The notes below the pieces were generated by a model. It searched no databases. It was not told the DNA's origin and saw only the letters and a program-made list of their open reading frames with translations. From Sphingomonas sp. (GTDB taxonomy: Bacteria; Pseudomonadota; Alphaproteobacteria; Sphingomonadales; Sphingomonadaceae), in the NCBI GenBank assembly GCA_003248865.1, contig QFPK01000004.1, positions 62,001-126,000 of the forward strand: a DNA stretch of 64,000 bases, written 5' to 3'. Shown here in pieces: positions 34,273-42,653 of the stretch. Positions within the stretch are counted from its first letter, which is position 1. Each line of letters begins with the position of its first letter. Position numbers and translations under genes: made by a program.

Positions 34273-34693
34273 GCCTCCGGCGGGCAGGGAAATGATTTCC
34301 CTGCACCCTCAATATTAGCGTCGCGCGTCACTCCCAACCCGCGCGCGTAAACAGCTTCGATAGCCTGCGGCGCCACGCAGACTCTCTCCCCCTGTCAGGG
34401 GGAGAGTTGGAGAGAGGGTGACCCCGCCGGGCCTGACCCGCCACCGCCCCCACAAACCCCAACGTCACCCCGGGCTTGACCCGGGGTCCAGCTGTTCGTC
34501 TCCAACCTCACCGAAGAAAGCTGGACCCCGGGTCAAGCCCGGGGTGACGATGAAAGACCGGAAGGCGCACCACATAAAGCGCCGCAGGCCATAACCCCTT
34601 CACCAGCGCAACATCGCCGATCACCCTGCAAACGTGGGTGCAGGGAGCACGGCTCCCTGCCGGGTGGCGGGCAGAGCCCGCCCCGCCGGAGGC
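34273..34693 (+). repeat. Dispersed hairpin repeat R1, copy 4 (expanded, with nested palindrome)
   Basis: Perfect 12-bp inverted ends flank this copy, which occupies most of the 518-base gap between the HxlR and thiolase-like genes. Hairpin A is intact. The B arms (CTGCGGCGC; GCGCCGCAGG) are separated by about 200 bases holding the hairpin CTCTCCCCCT-GTC-AGGGGGAGAG and a separate long palindrome at 34464-34548. Hairpin C is GCAGGGAGC with GCTCCCTGC, and D is GGCGGGC with GCCCGCC. Confidence 0.85.
34464..34548. repeat. Perfect 30-bp inverted repeat nested in R1 copy 4
   Basis: The left arm at 34464-34493 begins GTCACCCCGGGCTTGACC, and the right arm at 34519-34548 is its exact reverse complement. 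The loop is 25 bases. The core CCCCGGGCTTGACCCGGGG is itself a palindrome-like unit known as a dispersed element in several alphaproteobacteria. It seems to have landed within the repeat. Confidence 0.85.
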
Positions 34694-34776
34694 CTCTCAC
34701 CCCCCCACGCCCAAAAAACCGCTAGCTCCCCAACCGCCCGCCGCTCCCCTAACCATCCGGTCAGGGAGACACGAGA

Positions 34777-36288
34777 ATGAGCATCGATCCACGCACCCCC
34801 GTCCTCGTCGGCATCGCGCAGAGCGTCGATCGCACGTCGGAACCCGGGCAGGGCCTGTCGCCGCAGGAGATGATGGCGGCGGTTTCCCGCGCGGCCATTG
34901 CCGACAGCGGCGGCCATGATGTGGCGGGCGCCATCGATTGCGTCACCGTGGTGCGTCTGTTCCAGGATTCGGGCTTCGGCACGCCGTTCGGCAAGCAGAA
35001 CAACCTGCCCCATGCCGTGGCCACCCGCATCGGCGCAGAGCCGAAGCGCACGCTCTATGGCCCGGTGGGCGGCAACTCGCCGCAGATGCTGGTGAACTAT
35101 TTCGCGCAAGCGATCACGCAGGGCGATCATGATGTGGTGCTGCTCACGGGCTGCGAGCCGCTGCGCACCCAGGCCCGCGCGCTGAAGGCAGGCCTGAAGC
35201 TGGACTGGGCGGAGGACTCCCCCGAACCCGCCGAGCAGTGGCCGGAGAAGACCACCTACGCCAGCCCCCACGAGATCCGGCACGGCATCGCCATGCCGGT
35301 AAACATCTACCCGCTGTTCGAAAACGCGCTGGGCGCGCGTTACGGCCGCGACCCGCTCGCCCACCGCCGGGCCATCGGCGAGCTGATGGCCCGCTTCACT
35401 GAGGTTGCCGCGAAGAACCCCTACGCCCAGCTGCCGGTCGCCCGCACGGCTGAAGAGATCATCACGCCGGAGGGCGACAACCGCTACATCGGCTATCCCT
35501 ATACCAAATATCTGAACGCCAACATGTTCGTGGATCAGGCGGCCGCCCTGCTGCTGATGAGCACGGACGCAGCGGACCGCCTCGGCGTGCCGGCGGACAA
35601 GCGCGTCTACCTCCACGGCAATGCCGACACGCACGAGAAGATCCTCGTGACGGAACGCGTGAACTACCATTCCTCCCCGGCGGTGCGCATCGGCGCCGCG
35701 CATGCGCTGAAACAGGCGGGCGTCACCCCGGCCGACCTCGCACACATGGATATCTACAGCTGCTTCTCCAGCGCCGTCGAAGTCGCCGCAGACGAGATCG
35801 GCTTGCGCCACGACGACCCGCGCGGCCTCACACTGACGGGCGGGCTCCCCTATTTCGGCGGCCCCGGCAACAACTATTCGATGCACGGCATCGCCGAAGT
35901 CGCGGCCCGCTGCCGCGCCAACCCCGGCGCCTGGGGGCTGGTGTTCGCCAACGGCGGCTTCCTCACCAAGCACAGCTTTGGCGTCTGGAGCACGACCCCC
36001 AAGGCCTTCGCCCGCACCGATCCCGCCAGCTATCAGGCAGAGATCGACGCCATGCCCAGCCCCGCCTTCACCGAAAAGCCGGAAGGGCAGGGCACGGTCG
36101 AGACCTTCACCGTCGTCCACGACAAGGGCGTCCCTGCCTTCGCCCTGCTGATCGGCCGGCTGGAAAACGGCACCCGCTTCCTCGCCCAGATCCACGAAAA
36201 CCCCGGCGCCCTGATCGACGTGCCCGTCATCGGCCGCAAGATACAGGTGAAGCCAACGGACACGGTCAACATCGCGACGTTGATTTAA
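34777..36288 (+). CDS. Thiolase-like acetyl-CoA acetyltransferase
   Basis: This 503-residue protein is of the thiolase superfamily, near the SCP2/SCPx thiolases annotated as acetyl-CoA acetyltransferase. It has VLVGIAQSVDRTSEPGQGLS at the start, an active-site-type cysteine in HDVVLLTGCEPLRTQARALK, DIYSCFSSAVEVAADEIGL, and TGGLPYFGGPGNNYSMHGIA with VFANGGFLTKHSFGVWSTTP near the end. The C-terminal 80 residues form an extra OB-like domain (GQGTVETFTVVHDKGVPAFA). The substrate is probably an acyl-CoA, but the reaction is unproven. GGGAGAC precedes the start. Confidence 0.85.
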   Translation: MSIDPRTPVLVGIAQSVDRTSEPGQGLSPQEMMAAVSRAAIADSGGHDVAGAIDCVTVVRLFQDSGFGTPFGKQNNLPHAVATRIGAEPKRTLYGPVGGNSPQMLVNYFAQAITQGDHDVVLLTGCEPLRTQARALKAGLKLDWAEDSPEPAEQWPEKTTYASPHEIRHGIAMPVNIYPLFENALGARYGRDPLAHRRAIGELMARFTEVAAKNPYAQLPVARTAEEIITPEGDNRYIGYPYTKYLNANMFVDQAAALLLMSTDAADRLGVPADKRVYLHGNADTHEKILVTERVNYHSSPAVRIGAAHALKQAGVTPADLAHMDIYSCFSSAVEVAADEIGLRHDDPRGLTLTGGLPYFGGPGNNYSMHGIAEVAARCRANPGAWGLVFANGGFLTKHSFGVWSTTPKAFARTDPASYQAEIDAMPSPAFTEKPEGQGTVETFTVVHDKGVPAFALLIGRLENGTRFLAQIHENPGALIDVPVIGRKIQVKPTDTVNIATLI

Positions 36289-36346
36289 GAGGGATTTTTT
36301 GCCGACGGCTGCCTCTGCAACGCTTCTTGTATATCAATAACAGCGA

Positions 36347-36910
36347 TCAATTTATTTTTTCAGAATTTGGATTTGAAAAATACTCTCTGAGATATCTAAA
36401 GGTCAGGGGAATAAAAGATAGTCTTAATTTAATACTTCTGAAAATCGAGATGCTGTCAGATATTGTTATTTTTAGCAATCGTCTTTTGGCAAAGAGATGG
36501 CCTCTATCACCCGCAACTTTCAACCAGGCGATGCCATCCTTAGCATCGCTTGGATTTCCCGCTTGGTCGATCAACATGATTCCCAAGTCGCACATGGAGG
36601 GAAGGTGCCCTGCTTGTGCACCAATTTTGAACGTTGCGATCGCCTGATCCCAGTCATTGGACTTTTTCAAAAGTCTGCCCAGGCGGTGCAGTGCATCCAT
36701 CGAGCCAGCATCCGCAGCTTGCTTGTAACAAAGTCGTCCGAACTCGATGTCAGTGTTTCCCGCTGCTCCAACCTCATTTATCCACGCCACAGCCATCAAT
36801 GCGTGAACGTCGCCTTTGTGTGCCAATCTTAGCAAAGTCGGCAAAGACTCTTTGTAGAGGCCTCTTCTATAGGCATCAAAAGCTTGGTCTTCTGTCTGAT
36901 CACTGATCAA
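36347..36910 (-). CDS. Sel1-repeat protein, AT-rich
   Basis: This 187-residue protein is made of Sel1/TPR-like helical repeats: DAYRRGLYKESLPTLLRLAH, DIEFGRLCYKQAADAGSMDA, DWDQAIATFKIGAQAGHLPS and DAKDGIAWLKVAGDRGHLFA. Such proteins scaffold protein complexes. The gene and its flanks are far richer in A and T than any neighbour, with codons such as AAA, ATA and TTT unlike the rest of the window, so it is probably a recent arrival. Translation likely begins at a TTG with GAGG upstream. The tail is hydrophobic (LRLSFIPLTFRYLREYF). Confidence 0.75.
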   Translation of the reverse strand: MISDQTEDQAFDAYRRGLYKESLPTLLRLAHKGDVHALMAVAWINEVGAAGNTDIEFGRLCYKQAADAGSMDALHRLGRLLKKSNDWDQAIATFKIGAQAGHLPSMCDLGIMLIDQAGNPSDAKDGIAWLKVAGDRGHLFAKRRLLKITISDSISIFRSIKLRLSFIPLTFRYLREYFSNPNSEKIN

Positions 36911-37123
36911 TGCCGGACCTCGTTCGATTCCAAGATATATGTATCATACGCAGAACACAAAAAATCTGCCCGCAGATTTCGCATTGCTCCTTCCGGTATC
37001 CACAGCGCGCCAAAACCCCCATGCAAGCGTGGGCAGGCATGGCTTTCATGATGTTTGGCGTCTCGCACTCCTCCAACCCATCCCCCATAACTGGCTGAGC
37101 ACAGACCAGCCGAAGGGGCCCTC

Positions 37124-38302
37124 ATGATCTTCCCATTGCGCCGCGCCGCCCTGTTCATCGCCCTGGCCGCAGCGCTGGCGCAACCCGGCACCGTGCAGGC
37201 GCGCGTGCCCTCCCACGCGACCACCCCGGAACTCGCCCCAGCCTTCGCGCAAGTCGATCAGTGGGTCGGCAAGGCCTTCCCTGGCGCGGTGCTGGCGGTG
37301 GGGCAGGGCGCCCGCCCGCCGGTGCTGCAGGCCTTCGGTCGGATCAGCAGTGCGCCCGATGCAGCGCCTATGCCGCTGAACGCCATCTTCGATCTCGCCT
37401 CGCTCACCAAGGTCGTCGCCACCACCACGGCGGCCGCGCTGCTGGTGGATCGCGACCGGCTCGATCTGGATGCGCCCGTCTTCCGCTACCTGCCGGAATT
37501 CGGCGGCGCGCCCGGCCATGATGCCATCACCGTGCGGGATCTGCTCGCCCACAGCTCCGGCCTCGCCCCCGAAGCCGAGCACTGGCGCACAGCACGCTCG
37601 AAGGCGGAGATTCTGGCGGCGATCAACGTCATGCCGGTCGAAGCCCCGCCGGGCACGAAATCCGTCTATCGCGACGAGAATCTGATTCTGATGGCCGAGA
37701 TCATCAGCCGAATCTCGGGCCAGCCGTTCGACCGCTTCGTGGCGCGCAACATCTTCCAGCCGCTGGGCATGAAAGACACTGGCTTCAACCCCAGCCCCCG
37801 TAACCTTTCCCATATCGCCCCCACCGAGCAGGACAACCGCCTGCGCAACCGGCTCGTCCATGGCGAGGTGCATGACGAGAACGCTTACATCATGGGCGGC
37901 GTGGCCGGCCACGCCGGGCTCTTCTCCACTGCGGCAGACCTCTCCCACATCGCCACGCTCTGGCTGGAGGGCGGCAGCTTCAAGGGCCGCCGCCTGATGA
38001 AACCCGCAACGGTCGCGCAGTTCATGGCCCGGCAGAAACGTCCCGAAACCAGCACCCGCGCGCTCGGCTGGGACACGCCGACCCTCCCCGGCGGCTTCGC
38101 CTCCGATCTCGCCAGCCCGCGCGCCATCCTGCACACGGGCTTCACCGGTACGTCGATCTACATCGATCCGGATCGCCGCGCCTATGCCATCCTGCTGACC
38201 AACCGGGTGAACCCCACGCGGGAAAACAACGAAATCCGCCCCGCGCGCATCGCCATCCACAAGGCCGTGCTGCAGGCGCTGGACGGGTCCGCCGCCCGCT
38301 AG
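37124..38302 (+). CDS. Exported class C beta-lactamase/PBP-like serine hydrolase
   Basis: This 392-residue periplasmic protein has a signal peptide (AALFIALAAALAQPGTVQA), the nucleophile SLTK in IFDLASLTKVVATTTAAAL, a tyrosine motif in VYRDENLILMAEIISRISGQ and an HTG-type motif in ILHTGFTGTSIYIDPDRRAY. YIMGGVAGHAGLFSTAADLS is typical of the S12 family of esterases and peptidases. The function may be peptidoglycan-peptide or ester hydrolysis; beta-lactam hydrolysis cannot be claimed. The 213-base gap upstream holds promoter DNA for this and the Sel1 gene. Confidence 0.85.
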   Translation: MIFPLRRAALFIALAAALAQPGTVQARVPSHATTPELAPAFAQVDQWVGKAFPGAVLAVGQGARPPVLQAFGRISSAPDAAPMPLNAIFDLASLTKVVATTTAAALLVDRDRLDLDAPVFRYLPEFGGAPGHDAITVRDLLAHSSGLAPEAEHWRTARSKAEILAAINVMPVEAPPGTKSVYRDENLILMAEIISRISGQPFDRFVARNIFQPLGMKDTGFNPSPRNLSHIAPTEQDNRLRNRLVHGEVHDENAYIMGGVAGHAGLFSTAADLSHIATLWLEGGSFKGRRLMKPATVAQFMARQKRPETSTRALGWDTPTLPGGFASDLASPRAILHTGFTGTSIYIDPDRRAYAILLTNRVNPTRENNEIRPARIAIHKAVLQALDGSAAR

Positions 38303-38305
38303 GCG

Positions 38306-38803
38306 CTATTTCTTCGGGGTTTCGGCCGCGTCAATCAACCTGTCCAGTTCGTTGATCTGGTCACTATAGATGTCCACCGCCAGTTCGAACGCATCGCCGC
38401 TGATCCCGGCCGCGCCGCTCGGCAGGTCATAATAGAGCCAAGGGTCCTGTTCGTCGTCCAGCGAGAGCTGGCTGAAGCGGAACTTCTGATTGAACCTGTT
38501 CACCTGAGACAGAGACAGCTTCTGCTTGGTGCTGATTCCCATTTGAAATTGAAGAGACGTGCAGTTTGCGCCCTTCTCGCACCCATAAAAGTAGATCCAT
38601 ACATTCCGCCCGCTTATCCCCGTTTCGATGGTCGGGTCGCCCGCCTTGTCCTTGCCGAGCTTGGCACGATAGCCGATCTGATTCAGGTAGCGCGCAATCG
38701 TCGCCGGATCGCTGGCTTTCAGCATCGTTGTTCCCGGCATATCCTGCGCTGCAACCGGCGCACTCAACATGATCAACGCCGATGCTGCTACAATCGCCTT
38801 CAT
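38306..38803 (-). CDS. Exported YbjN-domain protein, paralogue 1
   Basis: This 165-residue protein has a signal peptide (MKAIVAASALIMLSAPVAAQ) and a YbjN-like core: ATIARYLNQIGYRAKLGKDK, AGDPTIETGISGRNVWIYFY, and KLSLSQVNRFNQKFRFSQLS followed by LDDEQDPWLYYDL. It shares its pattern with the next gene upstream (AxIAxxLxQLGxxxxLxxDxAGDP; xxxNxFNQxxRFxxLSLDxExDP), showing a tandem duplication. The cytoplasmic YbjN of enterobacteria modulates stress responses; these exported versions are uncharacterised. GGGAGA precedes the start at 38803. Confidence 0.8.
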   Translation of the reverse strand: MKAIVAASALIMLSAPVAAQDMPGTTMLKASDPATIARYLNQIGYRAKLGKDKAGDPTIETGISGRNVWIYFYGCEKGANCTSLQFQMGISTKQKLSLSQVNRFNQKFRFSQLSLDDEQDPWLYYDLPSGAAGISGDAFELAVDIYSDQINELDRLIDAAETPKK

Positions 38804-38824
38804 GATACTCTCCCACACTAACAG

Positions 38825-39319
38825 TTACTTTCCTGCCGTTTCCGCCGCCTTCACCATCTCCACCAGCGCGGTCGCCTGCTGATCGAACAGGCGGAAGCTG
38901 TCGCTGAACACCGCCACCGAAACGCCGGGCTTCATCATGGACAGATCATAGGCCAGGATCGGGTCGCCCTCTTCATCCAGGCTCAGCGTGGCGAATCGCT
39001 TCTCCTGATTGAAGGCATTCACCTGCTGCAGCGTCAGCTTGTGCTCGGTGCCGATCCCCACCTGCAACCGCACGCCCAGACAGTCGGAGCCATCCTCCAT
39101 GCAATCGAAGAACCAGATGCGCCCGGCATAGCCGCCGAAGCCGGTGGCGATGCTGGGGTCTCCGGCCTCGTCGGTCTCCAGCAGGCCGGGGCGGCCCAGC
39201 TGGCGCACGACCTCGGCGATCTTCGCCGGCTGGTCAGCCGTCAGCAGCGCGCTGTCAGGCACTTCTGCCGCCGCTGGCACAGCCAGCAAAGCCAGCGCGA
39301 TCAGCCCCGCTTTTCCCAT
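38825..39319 (-). CDS. Exported YbjN-domain protein, paralogue 2
   Basis: This is the 164-residue paralogue of the gene 3' of it. The signal peptide is LIALALLAVPAAAEV, and the core has PAKIAEVVRQLGRPGLLETD, EAGDPSIATGFGGYAGRIWF, and KLTLQQVNAFNQEKRFATLS followed by LDEEGDPILAYDL. Two cysteines at a conserved spacing (FDCMEDGSDC) occur in both paralogues (YGCEKGANC) and may form a disulfide. The start overlaps the end of holC by 19 bases, so it belongs to the pepA-holC transcript. Confidence 0.8.
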   Translation of the reverse strand: MGKAGLIALALLAVPAAAEVPDSALLTADQPAKIAEVVRQLGRPGLLETDEAGDPSIATGFGGYAGRIWFFDCMEDGSDCLGVRLQVGIGTEHKLTLQQVNAFNQEKRFATLSLDEEGDPILAYDLSMMKPGVSVAVFSDSFRLFDQQATALVEMVKAAETAGK

Positions 39320-39750
39320 CCGCCCCGCTCATTCTGTTGCCAGTAACTGCGCGTCAGCCCGTCGCGGCTGCCCAGCGCCTTCCAGTCCAGCCGCGCTCGC
39401 TCATGCGCCGGGCTGCCGTCCTCGAACAGGTTCAACACCCGCTCGAACCCGTCCATCGCACCCGGCACGCCCGCTTCCAGAGACAGCAGCAGTTTGGCGC
39501 CGTTCACAGGCTCCGCCGTTTCCGCCAGCAGGATGGGCTGGTCCGCATCGAACTCGCCGCCCGCCAGCGCATGGGGCAGGAAGCTGTCCGGCACCAGCGC
39601 CCACAGCGCCTTGTCCAGCGCCTCCAGCCGCGGGCGTTCGCCCACGACCAGCAACCGCTGTCCGCTTTCCAGCACCTTGGCGGACAGGCGCACGGCGACT
39701 TCGGCCGCCGGCGCCCGTGTGCAATGATAGAATCCGATATCGAGCGGCAT
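39301..39750 (-). CDS. holC: DNA polymerase III subunit chi
   Basis: This 149-residue clamp-loader accessory protein links the polymerase to SSB. It begins MPLDIGFYHCTRAPAAEVAV, the usual chi start, then LSAKVLESGQRLLVVGERPR, LDKALWALVPDSFLPHALAG and the end SRDGLTRSYWQQNERGGWEK. Its ATG overlaps the pepA stop (TAATG) and its 3' end overlaps the YbjN-like gene, so four genes are tightly packed. pepA-holC adjacency is common in proteobacteria and supports the call. Confidence 0.92.
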   Translation of the reverse strand: MPLDIGFYHCTRAPAAEVAVRLSAKVLESGQRLLVVGERPRLEALDKALWALVPDSFLPHALAGGEFDADQPILLAETAEPVNGAKLLLSLEAGVPGAMDGFERVLNLFEDGSPAHERARLDWKALGSRDGLTRSYWQQNERGGWEKRG

Positions 39751-41258
39751 TAGCTCTCGAAGTGGTCGGACACGAACTTGTCGACGAGGCGCACGCCGAA
39801 GCCGGTCGCGCCCTTGTCGTGCAGCGCACCGGCCTTGGGCCGCCACACCGCACCGGCGATGTCGATATGCGCCCACTCCACGCCTTCGTTCACATAGCGC
39901 TGCAGGAACTGCGCCGCCGTGATCGAGCCGCCTTCGCGCGGGCCCAGATTCTTCATGTCGGCAATGGGGCTGTCGATCATCTGGTCATAATGGCCGCCAA
40001 TCTCGGACAGCGGCTGGCGCCACACCAGATCGTTCACCGATTTCCCGGCGCGATCCAGATTGCCCCACAGCGTGTCGGAATTGCTGAACACGCCGGCATA
40101 TTGGTGGGCGAGGCTGATGATGATGGCGCCTGTCAGCGTGGCGAAATCCAGGATCGTCTTCGGCTTGTAGTTGGCCTGCGTCCAGGTGAGGCAGTCGTTC
40201 AGCACCAGCCGCCCTTCGGCGTCGGTGTTCAGCACCTCGACCGTCTGGCCGCTCATGCTGGTCACCACATCGCCGGGGCGCTGCGCATTGCCGTCGGGCA
40301 TGTTCTCAACCAGCCCGCACACGCCGACCACGCGCGCCTTCGCCTTGCGGCCCGCCAGCGCGACCATGATGCCGGCAACGGCGCCCGCACCGCCCATGTC
40401 CCACTTCATGTCTTCCATGCCCGGCCCGGGCTTCAGCGAGATGCCGCCGGTGTCGAAGGTGACGCCCTTGCCCACCAGCGCCAGCGGGGTGGCATCTGCA
40501 TTGCCGGTGCCGTTCCATTCCAGCGCCAGCAGGCGCGGCGGCCGCACAGAGCCCTGCGCCACGCCCAGCATGGAACCGGCGCCCAGCTTCTTCAGATCCT
40601 TCTCGTCCAGTACGGTCACCTTGATGCCCAGCGGCTCGACCTTCGCCTTCACCCGCTCCACGAAGCTTTCCGGGTAGATGATGTTGCCCGGCTCGGTGAT
40701 CAGCGTCTTGGCGAAGGAAACCCCCGCCGCCACTGCCGCCAGCCGCTCCACCAGCGGCGAGGCGCTGTCGGAAATGCCCACCAGCGTGACGGTGGCAAGC
40801 TTGCCCTTCTGCTCGTCCTTCAATTTCGTGCGATAGGTGTCGAAGCGCCAGTTCCTGAGGTCCACCCCATGGGCGAAATGCGCGGCCGCCACATCGGTGC
40901 CCACCGCCAGATCGGCGATGCCGGAGAAGTCGGCAACCAGTTCGGCTTCCAGCGTCTGCACCCGCGCCGCGATCTCGCCGCCCAGATCCTCGAAGGTGCG
41001 GATGTCGGCCTTGGCGCTTTCGCCGATCCCGGCCAGCAGCACGCGCGCGGTGGAAACCCCGGCCGGCGCCAGCACCTCCAGCAGCTTGCCCTTCTTGCCG
41101 GTGAAGTTAGCGGCCTTCATGGCGCGGCCCAGTTGCCCGCCGCTGGCCTTGTCCACGGCTTCGGCGCCGGCAGAGAATTGCCCGCCTTCGCCCACGAACA
41201 GCACAAGGGCGGCGGTGCTCGCCGGATCACGCTCGGCGGCAAATTTCACGCTGGTCAT
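39750..41258 (-). CDS. pepA: Leucyl aminopeptidase (M17)
   Basis: This 502-residue cytosolic zinc peptidase removes N-terminal residues from peptides. It has the M17 motifs ALVGKGVTFDTGGISLKPGP, KWDMGGAGAVAGIM and the signature NTDAEGRLVLNDCLTW, with the catalytic lysine and arginine in place. The N-terminal domain starts MTSVKFAAERDPASTAALVL. It heads the run pepA-holC-YbjN-YbjN. The gene lies 34 bases from the dihydroorotase gene on the same strand. Confidence 0.96.
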   Translation of the reverse strand: MTSVKFAAERDPASTAALVLFVGEGGQFSAGAEAVDKASGGQLGRAMKAANFTGKKGKLLEVLAPAGVSTARVLLAGIGESAKADIRTFEDLGGEIAARVQTLEAELVADFSGIADLAVGTDVAAAHFAHGVDLRNWRFDTYRTKLKDEQKGKLATVTLVGISDSASPLVERLAAVAAGVSFAKTLITEPGNIIYPESFVERVKAKVEPLGIKVTVLDEKDLKKLGAGSMLGVAQGSVRPPRLLALEWNGTGNADATPLALVGKGVTFDTGGISLKPGPGMEDMKWDMGGAGAVAGIMVALAGRKAKARVVGVCGLVENMPDGNAQRPGDVVTSMSGQTVEVLNTDAEGRLVLNDCLTWTQANYKPKTILDFATLTGAIIISLAHQYAGVFSNSDTLWGNLDRAGKSVNDLVWRQPLSEIGGHYDQMIDSPIADMKNLGPREGGSITAAQFLQRYVNEGVEWAHIDIAGAVWRPKAGALHDKGATGFGVRLVDKFVSDHFES

Positions 41259-41292
41259 GTCAGTCTCCCAAATCCTTATGCTCGCAAGCTTT

Positions 41293-42633
41293 TCAGGTTC
41301 TCAGTGTTTCTTCAAATCGGAATGGTACGCCCGTGGGGGCCGCCGCCAGTTCCGTCTCCCACATCACGGCCTGCCCGCGCAGCACTGTGCCCACCGGGCG
41401 GCCCGTCAGCTGCATGCCTGTGAAGGGGGACCACGCGCAGCGGCTGGCGAGCCAGCTTTCCTCGATGGTCCATTTCGCCTTCAGGTCGACGATGGTGAAA
41501 TCCGCGTCATAGCCCGCCACGATCCGGCCTTTGCCGATCAGACCGAACAGCCGCTGCGGGCCGGACGCCATCAGGTCCACCAGCCGCGCCAGCGTCAGCC
41601 GCCCTTCGGCCACATGGTTCAGCATCAGCGGCACGATGGTCTGCACACCCGGCATGCCGGACGGGCTGTCGGGATAGGGCTTGGCCTTTTCCTCCAGCGT
41701 ATGCGGGGCGTGATCGGACCCCAGCACATCGGGCACGCCCTGCGCCAGCCAGTGCCACAGCCCGTCGCGGTGCCAGCCCGAGCGGATCGGCGGGTTCATC
41801 TGCGCCAGCGTGCCGAGGCGCGGATAGGCCTCCTCCCCGGCCAGCGTCAGATGCTGGGGGGTGACTTCGCAGGATGCGATATCCTTGTTCTGGCTCAGAT
41901 ATTCCAGTTCCTGCGGGGTCGTCACATGCAGTACATGGATGCGCCTCTTCGCCTCCCGCGCGGCTGCGACGGCCCGCTTGGTGGCGAGCAGAGCGCTTTC
42001 ATCGTCGCGCCAGACGGGGTGGCTGGAAGGGTCCCCCGTCACGCGCTCGCCCATGCGATCCCGCATGCGGAACTCGTCCTCGCAGTGGATCGCCACGCGG
42101 CGGGTGCCGTGCTTCAGCACGTTCAGCAGGTTGCGGTCGTCCGCCACCAGCAGGTCGCCGGTGGAAGCGCCCATGAAAATCTTCACGCCGCAGCAGCCGG
42201 GCAGGCGCTCCAGCTCGGCCATATGGTCGGCGTTCTCGGCGGTGGCGCCCATGTAGAAGGCATGATCCGTCCACATCCGGCCCTTCGCCCGGGCGACCTT
42301 GTCGGCCATGGCTTCGGGCGTGTCGGTCAGCGGCTTGGTGTTGGGCATTTCGAACAGGCCCGTCACGCCGCCCAGCGCGGCCGAGCGGGAGCCCGACTCG
42401 AGGTCTTCCTTATATTCGAGGCCGGGTTCGCGGAAATGCACCTGGGTGTCGATCAGGCCCGGCAGGATCATCAGGCCGGTGCAGTCCCGCGTCTCGCCCG
42501 CGGAGCCGGTGCCGCGCGGGAGAATTGCAGCAATCTTGCCGTCCGTTACGCCGATGTCGGCTTCCACCGGCCCGCCCGGAGTCCAGACCGTGCCACCTGC
42601 CCACAGGCTGTCGAAGGTTGAAGCATGTGCCAT
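41293..42633 (-). CDS. pyrC: Dihydroorotase, class I
   Basis: This 446-residue amidohydrolase fits the class I dihydroorotase group, closing carbamoyl-aspartate to dihydroorotate in pyrimidine synthesis. It has the metal motif LPGLIDTQVHFREPGLEYKE, a carboxylated-lysine position in CCGVKIFMGASTGD, and VTPQHLTLAGEEAYPRLGTL and DVLGSDHAPHTLEEKAKPYP for the remaining metal ligands and catalytic aspartate. SGMPGVQTIVPLMLNHVAEG is also typical. Hydantoinase- or allantoinase-like roles are possible but less likely. Confidence 0.88.
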   Translation of the reverse strand: MAHASTFDSLWAGGTVWTPGGPVEADIGVTDGKIAAILPRGTGSAGETRDCTGLMILPGLIDTQVHFREPGLEYKEDLESGSRSAALGGVTGLFEMPNTKPLTDTPEAMADKVARAKGRMWTDHAFYMGATAENADHMAELERLPGCCGVKIFMGASTGDLLVADDRNLLNVLKHGTRRVAIHCEDEFRMRDRMGERVTGDPSSHPVWRDDESALLATKRAVAAAREAKRRIHVLHVTTPQELEYLSQNKDIASCEVTPQHLTLAGEEAYPRLGTLAQMNPPIRSGWHRDGLWHWLAQGVPDVLGSDHAPHTLEEKAKPYPDSPSGMPGVQTIVPLMLNHVAEGRLTLARLVDLMASGPQRLFGLIGKGRIVAGYDADFTIVDLKAKWTIEESWLASRCAWSPFTGMQLTGRPVGTVLRGQAVMWETELAAAPTGVPFRFEETLRT

Positions 42634-42653
42634 CCCCGCTATCTAGGACGGTG

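Noticed and set aside
34464..34548. Long inverted repeat considered as an insertion sequence end pair
   Set aside because: Only 25 bases lie between the arms and no transposase is nearby; it is a palindromic repeat, not an IS.
36779..36787. TTATCCACG, one base from a DnaA box
   Set aside because: A single imperfect match inside the Sel1 gene with no cluster and no AT-rich unwinding region next to it.
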